Shown: one piece after another, positions 59,397-64,000 of the stretch
Layout of the letters: every line of letters begins with the position of its first letter
How positions within the stretch are numbered: the stretch's first letter is position 1
NCBI RefSeq assembly: GCF_002831565.1
Contig: NZ_CP025096.1
Span: 6,873,014 to 6,937,013 of the forward strand
From: Spirosoma pollinicola
Lineage (GTDB): Bacteria; Bacteroidota; Bacteroidia; Cytophagales; Spirosomataceae
Reading direction: 5' to 3'
Length of the DNA stretch: 64,000 nt
Translations under genes and position numbers: made by a program
Notes under the pieces: generated by a model
What the model saw: only the letters and a program-made list of their open reading frames with translations
Told to the model about the DNA's origin: nothing
The model's database searches: none

Positions 59397-60653
59397 TTAA
59401 ACAGCTTCGCTCAATGGCTCTTCATCATTCTTACGGTCCTGAAATTCTTTAATGTGGCGTATGACGGCTTCTTCTGTGCGTTCGGTATAATACTGTTCCG
59501 TAGTGCTTGTCTTCTTATGCCCTAACATTGTGGCAACACTGGTTAAAGGCACATTATTAGCGATATAATAAGAAGCGCATGTTTTGCGAGCTACGTGGGT
59601 AGTGAGTCGGACAGGAATTTTACAAATGGCTTGTATTTCCTTCAATATACGGTTCATTACCTGATTGGCATAAACAGGTAGAAGTCGATTCTTGTCAATA
59701 CAATCAGCGTTATTAGCGTACTTCTGAAGAATCCGTAATGCTTTGGGCACTAGCGGAACAGTACACATATTATCGTTTTTACCACGCTTAATTTTTAGAA
59801 GTTGGCTACCGTCTTCTTTGGTCACAACATGCACACCACTTAGCCTACTTACATCAACATAAGCCAAACCCGTATAACAGCAGAACAAGAAAACGTCCTT
59901 TACATAATTGTACTCTCGACCAACGAAAACGGCATCTTCTAAAACCCGTATGTGGGCTTCTCGCAAAGAAACAACGTCTTTACGTTCCCTTTTTGGCCGA
60001 AAGAAGGCAAATGGGTTTTTATCCAACCATTCGTTCGCAATCGCGTAATTGCAGGTACGTTTTAAAAACTCAGCATGTAGAACAGCATGGTTATGACCAT
60101 GCCTGAAGGTTCGTTTACAGAAGTTGACTAAATTTTGAGCATCGACTAGTCTAAGATCACTTAATTCAAAATGCGGATTACTATAATGTGCGATAACGTA
60201 CTGACGTATACGTTCTACAATGTAACGTTTCTTTTCAACGGTCTTGGGTTCATAGTCGAACCCAATTAGAGATTCGAATTCATTCTTGAAAAAGGTCTCT
60301 AAACACTCGATCAACGTTGGTATCGTTGGGTCTGCACTCAACTTCTTCAAAACAATATCCTTTATTTTCCTTAAATCAGGAGTCCGCTTTGTCAGTAAGA
60401 AGTCCGTAAACGTCCGTTGAAAGTCAGAGCGTAGGCTCTGAAGTAAATTTGTAGATGATTCGTCACCATCAATACTAAAGGCTTTTTTATTCAACTTCTT
60501 CGGGTGACATTTTAAACCCGTTGAAAAAGCAATGCTTTTTCCATTTGAAAGGATTCTAAAGTAAAGGTTGGTCCCCCGTAGATAGAGCAAAACGTTTAAA
60601 CGATCAAGCTGTTTTTCCTTTGCTAACGTATCAGCATGTTTTAACTTTGACAT
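59397..60653 (-). CDS. Tyrosine recombinase/integrase (IntDOT-like)
   Basis: A 418-residue site-specific recombinase. It has an N-terminal arm-binding domain (~1-100), a SAM-like core-binding domain (~110-215) and a catalytic domain (~225-400). The usual first catalytic Arg is replaced, CCYTGLAYVDVSRL (Ala instead of Arg), a known trait of Bacteroidota IntDOT-type enzymes. The rest is intact: HVARKT (His-x-x-Arg), LGHKKTS (His), and the nucleophile in TTEQYYTER. It should integrate and excise the A+T-rich element. The target site was not identified in this window; the nearest tRNA is tRNA-Asn at 53363. Confidence 0.93.
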   Translation of the reverse strand: MSKLKHADTLAKEKQLDRLNVLLYLRGTNLYFRILSNGKSIAFSTGLKCHPKKLNKKAFSIDGDESSTNLLQSLRSDFQRTFTDFLLTKRTPDLRKIKDIVLKKLSADPTIPTLIECLETFFKNEFESLIGFDYEPKTVEKKRYIVERIRQYVIAHYSNPHFELSDLRLVDAQNLVNFCKRTFRHGHNHAVLHAEFLKRTCNYAIANEWLDKNPFAFFRPKRERKDVVSLREAHIRVLEDAVFVGREYNYVKDVFLFCCYTGLAYVDVSRLSGVHVVTKEDGSQLLKIKRGKNDNMCTVPLVPKALRILQKYANNADCIDKNRLLPVYANQVMNRILKEIQAICKIPVRLTTHVARKTCASYYIANNVPLTSVATMLGHKKTSTTEQYYTERTEEAVIRHIKEFQDRKNDEEPLSEAV

Positions 60654-60680
60654 AATTAATTTAGTAATAGGTTGAGAATT

Positions 60681-60716
60681 AGCCCTGTACCGCCTGGCCG
60701 CGTTACAGGGCTTTTG
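60681..60716 (+). terminator. Hairpin upstream of the integrase gene
   Basis: AGCCCTGTA pairs with TACAGGGCT (plus-strand loop ~18 bases) and is followed by TTTT. It may limit readthrough against the integrase gene, or regulate it from the leader. Confidence 0.55.
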
Positions 60717-60719
60717 CGT

Positions 60720-60926
60720 TTAAATGAGACTTTCTAAAGACACCTCAAAAAATTGAGATAGGTTACGGGCTTCAAATCCCAAGATTGGCTTTTCTCCTCG
60801 GAGCAATTGACCAAACCGTTTTTGGTTTATACCAACTTTCTGGTAAAATCGGGAATCAGGTTTAAATCGACCTCCAATTCTGTTTTCGTAGCCTTGCATA
60901 GCTTCTTTTATGGCGGTTTCTATCAT
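60720..60926 (-). CDS. Small helix-turn-helix protein, excisionase-like
   Basis: A 68-residue protein. FYQKVGINQKRFGQLLRGEKP (about residues 28-48) is a helix-turn-helix of XRE/Cro type, followed by FEARNLSQFFEVSLESLI. It lies 66 bases upstream of the integrase gene on the same strand and is divergent from the XRE regulator, like the small regulators or excisionases paired with integrases in Bacteroidota islands. It could act as a Cro-like switch or as recombination directionality factor. Confidence 0.65.
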   Translation of the reverse strand: MIETAIKEAMQGYENRIGGRFKPDSRFYQKVGINQKRFGQLLRGEKPILGFEARNLSQFFEVSLESLI

Positions 60927-61034
60927 AATGTATAAAATTTGTAACGTTAATTCTAAAATTCATCGTCACAAATCTATAGTATTAAGGAATACAATTCCAA
61001 ATATTTAGCACAAATACGTATAAAATATTTTACT

Positions 61035-61042
61035 TATCTTTG
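61035..61042 (+). promoter_or_regulatory. Probable -7 element of the XRE regulator promoter
   Basis: TATCTTTG fits TAnnTTTG and lies 22 bases upstream of the ATG at 61065, inside the divergent control region of the element (60927-61064). Confidence 0.55.
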
Positions 61043-61064
61043 TAGTGCTCTAAAAATCAATCAC

Positions 61065-61730
61065 ATGGAAGTATCAAAAAATATACGTTCTATCCGTGAA
61101 AGCAAGGGATTAACCCAAGTTGACATGGCCAATCGGATGGGTACAGAGCGTAGCAATTATGCCCGGCTTGAGAACAGGGATGTTAATCTTACGTTGAAAC
61201 AAGTACAAGAGATAGCTGAAGCATTGCAGGTTTCAGTCTATGAAATCATAGGTATACCGCAAGCGGAAGACTTGAGAAGTGAGCAAAGCGAGTCGCTTCA
61301 ACGGCTGGAAGAACGGCTTAGAATGACTGAAGATGTATTGAAAGAGAAGAAAAAAAATATCAAATTTTATAAATCCTTCATTGAGTGGACAAAAAAGATA
61401 TTTGTCACTCAATTTACAATCTCTACGCTGGTAGCAGCCAGAAACCTTGAGATTGAGACAGCGAATATTGCCGATCCTACAGATGATGATCTTGATTTGG
61501 CCGACTTCAAGTTTACTGAAGAAGAACTACGAAAAATAGGGGATTATATGTTCAGCTATGAGGCCTCAGACTATTTCCTAACCGTATACATTGCAGAGTC
61601 TGGTTTTATCACAGACAAATGGTTTATTGACGCTTATAAGCGTATGAAACGTAGAGATAAGGAGAAGATAAATTTGAGTGAGGTAAAAAATTGGGTAAGT
61701 GGCGTTTTTGAGTTTTTAGAAGAGGAATAA
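61065..61730 (+). CDS. XRE-family repressor-like regulator of the element
   Basis: A 221-residue protein. The N-terminal XRE/Cro helix-turn-helix (residues ~4-60: IRSIRESKGLTQVDMANRMG, then RSNYARLENRD) is followed by a coiled-coil segment (SEQSESLQRLEERLRMTEDVLKEKKKN) and an acidic helical C-terminal domain. It is divergent from the excisionase-like/integrase genes, the classical position of a phage- or satellite-type repressor. The coiled coil suggests dimerisation. There is no self-cleaving LexA-like peptidase motif, so induction probably occurs by protein-protein contact rather than by RecA. Confidence 0.88.
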   Translation: MEVSKNIRSIRESKGLTQVDMANRMGTERSNYARLENRDVNLTLKQVQEIAEALQVSVYEIIGIPQAEDLRSEQSESLQRLEERLRMTEDVLKEKKKNIKFYKSFIEWTKKIFVTQFTISTLVAARNLEIETANIADPTDDDLDLADFKFTEEELRKIGDYMFSYEASDYFLTVYIAESGFITDKWFIDAYKRMKRRDKEKINLSEVKNWVSGVFEFLEEE

Positions 61731-61739
61731 TTTCATCAA

Positions 61740-61928
61740 ATGAAGGTTTCAATATATTATCGCGATGAGTTGATACCTACTTTATACTTTACTAGCGGCT
61801 ATAATAAACTAAGCAAAATATACATCGATGTTATCAAGTTTAACAATATTTTTACTAAACTACCTCTTTTCCCAAAACGCAGTGAACGAAAATGTCTCGT
61901 AACACAAAGATATTTTCAAGAAGATTAG
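61740..61928 (+). CDS. Hypothetical small protein downstream of the repressor
   Basis: A 62-residue frame starting 9 bases after the repressor stop (MKVSIYYRDELIPTLYFTSG). Composition is basic and aromatic, with no recognised motif. Its close spacing supports cotranscription, but coding status is uncertain. A bidirectional terminator follows at 62003-62039. Confidence 0.4.
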   Translation: MKVSIYYRDELIPTLYFTSGYNKLSKIYIDVIKFNNIFTKLPLFPKRSERKCLVTQRYFQED

Positions 61929-62002
61929 CCAATTCCTAAAAATTAATCTTTATAGCACTAAAAGGGTTTACTTTGGCAAACTGGAATGTAAAGTTTACAA
62001 TA

Positions 62003-62039
62003 AATAAAAATTAGTCCTTATAAAGGACTAATTTTTATT
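62003..62039. terminator. Bidirectional terminator
   Basis: AATAAAAATTAGTCCTT pairs with AAGGACTAATTTTTATT around a 3-base loop. It separates the plus-strand repressor unit from the minus-strand protease operon. Confidence 0.88.
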
Positions 62040-63273
62040 TATTAGCGAAAATACTCTTCTTCCTAAACATATTCATTCTAAAATTTACACCCAAAAATAT
62101 TCCAGTGTAACTTAATGAGTTTTGTAATTTATTTCCAAAGTCGGCAGGAGGCCCAAATTTAATAATTCCTAATTTCACCTGAGTTGCAAATGTTCGGTTA
62201 TAAGGTAAAAAAACCCCAAAATACATTTGTGCATTGCCTATAGATGGATCAAATCCAACATTAAGTCCGCCAAAATAATTTACATTTAAGCTTGAAAATC
62301 TTTTAAAATAGTAAAGCAGGGATAAATTAAAACTTAATTTTAGACGGGAATATAAGGTATTAGAAGAATTATAGGACGTATCTGTGATGTTATAAAAGTT
62401 AAATGTTGGCATAAGGCCAACCTCAACCTTATTTTCAAACATATATGTGATACCATAATATACTTGAGCTTTTAAATTATATTGAGGATTTGAAGTTGGT
62501 TCTGCGATTCTAGTGGATGACACACCCCCTACTTCTATCCTTAATTTATTCTCTGTATAAGAAATTGTATCCTTATCTGACAATATTGCGTCATATAATG
62601 CAGGTAAATTAACAATAGGTTGTGTATCAAGAACATCATTATTTATTGCTTTGGGCACTATAAATTCTTCTATACTCCCACTCAGGCGTTTTGTATTACC
62701 TTTCTTCCAACCGATTGCAATAGCTTCCAATCTTGCTAGTTTATTTGGATGTGTTGTAGTGTCATAATCGTTATTAAATATATTAATAGCTGATTGCGCT
62801 TCTAGTAATTCTGAGCCTAAACTTCCACATATAAACCCGGAAAATTCGTCTGCCTCTAATTCTAATTCAGGTCTACTGACTCCTACAGAAAGTACATGAT
62901 TGTTCAAATGGTGTCCAACTTCGTGTGCAAGAACAGCAAACTTTGCCCATTCCCCTTTAGTTATATCTGAAATATTAATAAAGAAATTTTCGCTATATAA
63001 AATTAGTCTACCTTTACCATCGGTATCCATTATAGCCATTGCATTAGGAACACTCGCTTGCTTTATTCTAAAGTTTGGTCGCAACCCAACAGTATTAGTA
63101 ATCCTCTTAATTGCCAGAATAATAGTTACTGAATCTCCTTCAAATTCATATATTCTAGATGGCAACTTTTCGCCATAGTAACTACAAGATTTTTTCAAAT
63201 CTATAGTAACGAGTTTCTGAGCAAGCAGATCGCTATAACTAAAAATGGCAAAAATCAACACATAGAATTTCAT
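62035..63273 (-). CDS. M48-like zinc protease fused to an outer-membrane beta-barrel-like domain
   Basis: A 412-residue exported protein. The signal peptide covers residues 1-18 (MKFYVLIFAIFSYSDLLA). The N-terminal half is an M48-type metalloprotease: zinc-binding HExxH as FAVLAHEVGHHLNNH (about 136-140) and the third ligand in the ELEADEFSG motif. The C-terminal ~180 residues have alternating aromatic and polar strands (YNLKAQVYYGITYMF..., FNLSLLYYFKRFSS..., FFGVFLPYNRTF-like) ending in FLGVNFRMN, as in small outer-membrane barrels. It follows two small exported-protein genes in the same orientation. Function unknown; it may process surface proteins or act in cell-cell competition. Confidence 0.78.
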   Translation of the reverse strand: MKFYVLIFAIFSYSDLLAQKLVTIDLKKSCSYYGEKLPSRIYEFEGDSVTIILAIKRITNTVGLRPNFRIKQASVPNAMAIMDTDGKGRLILYSENFFINISDITKGEWAKFAVLAHEVGHHLNNHVLSVGVSRPELELEADEFSGFICGSLGSELLEAQSAINIFNNDYDTTTHPNKLARLEAIAIGWKKGNTKRLSGSIEEFIVPKAINNDVLDTQPIVNLPALYDAILSDKDTISYTENKLRIEVGGVSSTRIAEPTSNPQYNLKAQVYYGITYMFENKVEVGLMPTFNFYNITDTSYNSSNTLYSRLKLSFNLSLLYYFKRFSSLNVNYFGGLNVGFDPSIGNAQMYFGVFLPYNRTFATQVKLGIIKFGPPADFGNKLQNSLSYTGIFLGVNFRMNMFRKKSIFANK

Positions 63274-63274
63274 A

Positions 63275-63631
63275 CTATTTCTTTATTTTACCCATTTGTA
63301 AATTTTTCTTTTGGTCGTAATAAAAGACATAAGCAGAATCTTTCAATTGTTTTAGCATAAATTTTTTTGGCTTATCAGAATCATCAACAATTACAAATAA
63401 GAATGGAGCAGTATAAATTTTCACATCTTTAGGGTTTATATAAATCCTAGTCCAATCTTTCCTATTCTCGCTAAGGTTTAATTGTATAATATTATTGGTC
63501 TTATTTCCCAAACCTATTGTACCTTCTGGAATAAGCTGCATTTGAGAAAATACATTATTGCTATAAAAATATAGCAAAGGCAAAAAAAATATTTTCTGAG
63601 AAAACTTAAGATTTTTCATCAACTTTTTCAT
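63275..63631 (-). CDS. Small secreted protein of the protease operon
   Basis: A 118-residue protein with a signal peptide (FFLPLLYFYSNNVFSQ, cleavage near residue 30). An ATG four codons in (MKNLKFSQ) is an alternative start. The mature part is strand-rich and Lys-rich, without cysteines or known motif. It begins 26 bases before the upstream gene ends and stops one base before the protease gene starts, so the three genes form an operon. It could be an inhibitor or partner of the protease. Confidence 0.65.
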   Translation of the reverse strand: MKKLMKNLKFSQKIFFLPLLYFYSNNVFSQMQLIPEGTIGLGNKTNNIIQLNLSENRKDWTRIYINPKDVKIYTAPFLFVIVDDSDKPKKFMLKQLKDSAYVFYYDQKKNLQMGKIKK

Positions 63632-64000
63632 TTGTTGTTTTACCTAATAAATAACCAGCTAATGTACCGAACAATCCCATGGCAGGAGCCATTTGGGTAT
63701 CACTGTAGGCAGAGGTGATTAAAAAGAGAGCACTGATTATGATCAGTGTCATAGAAAGCAAACGTATTATCTGTTCAGAAGTAAATTGACTAGCTTTCAT
63801 TATATACACCTCTAAGCATAAAACTAAAAAACCAAAAATTAGAATAACACTTGATAGTCCGAATTCATAACTAGAAATATTTAATTCACGTATGCTACTA
63901 TTTCTAACTTTCTCGTCATTGGGTATTCCAGGCTCTTTAAAAGTAGTGTCTTGGGCATATATGCTCACAAAAGTTAAGATTCCACTAATAAATAATATGC
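63606..64000 (-). CDS. Membrane protein of the protease operon (N-terminus beyond the window)
   Basis: The visible reading frame from the right edge reads ILFISGILTFVSIYAQDTTF, a signal-peptide-like start whose first residues lie outside the window. A GTG at 63968 is the first possible start inside it, but would cut the signal. The rest holds two transmembrane helices (VILIFGFLVLCLEVYIM and LLSMTLIIISALFLITSAYS) and a third hydrophobic stretch, AMGLFGTLAGYLLG. It precedes the small secreted protein and the protease-barrel protein. Function unknown. Confidence 0.65.
   Translation of the reverse strand, partial: ILFISGILTFVSIYAQDTTFKEPGIPNDEKVRNSSIRELNISSYEFGLSSVILIFGFLVLCLEVYIMKASQFTSEQIIRLLSMTLIIISALFLITSAYSDTQMAPAMGLFGTLAGYLLGKTTNEKVDEKS

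Overview
The window looks like a chromosomal segment of a Bacteroidota bacterium, most likely Cytophagales and close to Spirosoma. This is inferred from gene content and promoter style, not from a database search. Supporting signs are promoter -7 elements of the TAnnTTTG type, very few Shine-Dalgarno sequences, a DUF5606-type protein, a YpdA-type reductase, large SdrD-B-like secreted proteins, and an IntDOT-like tyrosine recombinase. The first ~55 kb has housekeeping-like base composition. From about 55.2 kb the DNA is clearly richer in A+T.

Region 1 (1-5.6 kb, minus strand) is a group 2a-type uptake [NiFe]-hydrogenase operon: small subunit hupS (broken by a one-base frameshift), large subunit hupL, a maturation protease, two uncharacterised operon proteins (103 aa, and 509 aa with TPR-like repeats), hypA, and the start of a probable hypB. 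Region 2 (5.7-10.3 kb) holds a TetR regulator with a small partner gene, a Tat-exported ThuA-like protein, a sugar epimerase, a cold-shock-domain protein and a 59-residue protein. Region 3 (10.5-18.2 kb) is an OmpR/histidine-kinase pair followed by a czcCBA-type heavy-metal efflux operon. A 16-base direct-repeat motif upstream of czcC is identical to one upstream of the hydrogenase operon.

Region 4 (18.4-32.7 kb) is mixed: a LytTR regulator, YpdA, a 1343-aa repeat-rich secreted protein, PriA, a PIN-toxin/antitoxin pair, pyruvate kinase, a DUF5606 protein, EngB, a secreted thioredoxin-like protein, and a decayed patch with a BrnT/BrnA-like pair bracketed by two 5' fragments of a tRNA-Lys gene. 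Region 5 (32.7-49.3 kb, minus strand) is a tightly packed surface-polysaccharide locus. It has an initiating sugar-1-phosphate transferase, UDP-GlcNAc 2-epimerase plus UDP-ManNAc dehydrogenase, five glycosyltransferase or epimerase genes, a heparinase II/III-like protein, two oxidoreductases (one a frameshifted bi-domain protein), a Wzy-like polymerase and a Wzz-like chain-length protein. Region 6 (49.4-55.2 kb) carries tgt, a family-2 glycosyltransferase, rsmG, a small conserved protein, tRNA-Asn and a repeat-rich secreted protein.

Region 7 (55.5-64 kb, running off the right edge) is an A+T-rich integrative element: tyrosine recombinase, excisionase-like protein, divergent XRE repressor, VapE-like helicase, Toprim primase-like protein and a zinc-ribbon protein. 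No relaxase, capsid or terminase gene is visible. The 236-bp gap between helicase and primase genes holds seven exact copies of the 7-mer CGAGTAR on both strands, a likely iteron-type replication origin. This layout resembles a phage satellite or minimal mobilizable island. Beside it lie a membrane protein and an operon encoding an M48-like zinc protease joined to an outer-membrane beta-barrel. This element is the most likely place for an undescribed system. Intergenic spaces throughout are rich in long inverted repeats, including a three-member family built on GAAAGAG/CTCTTTC.
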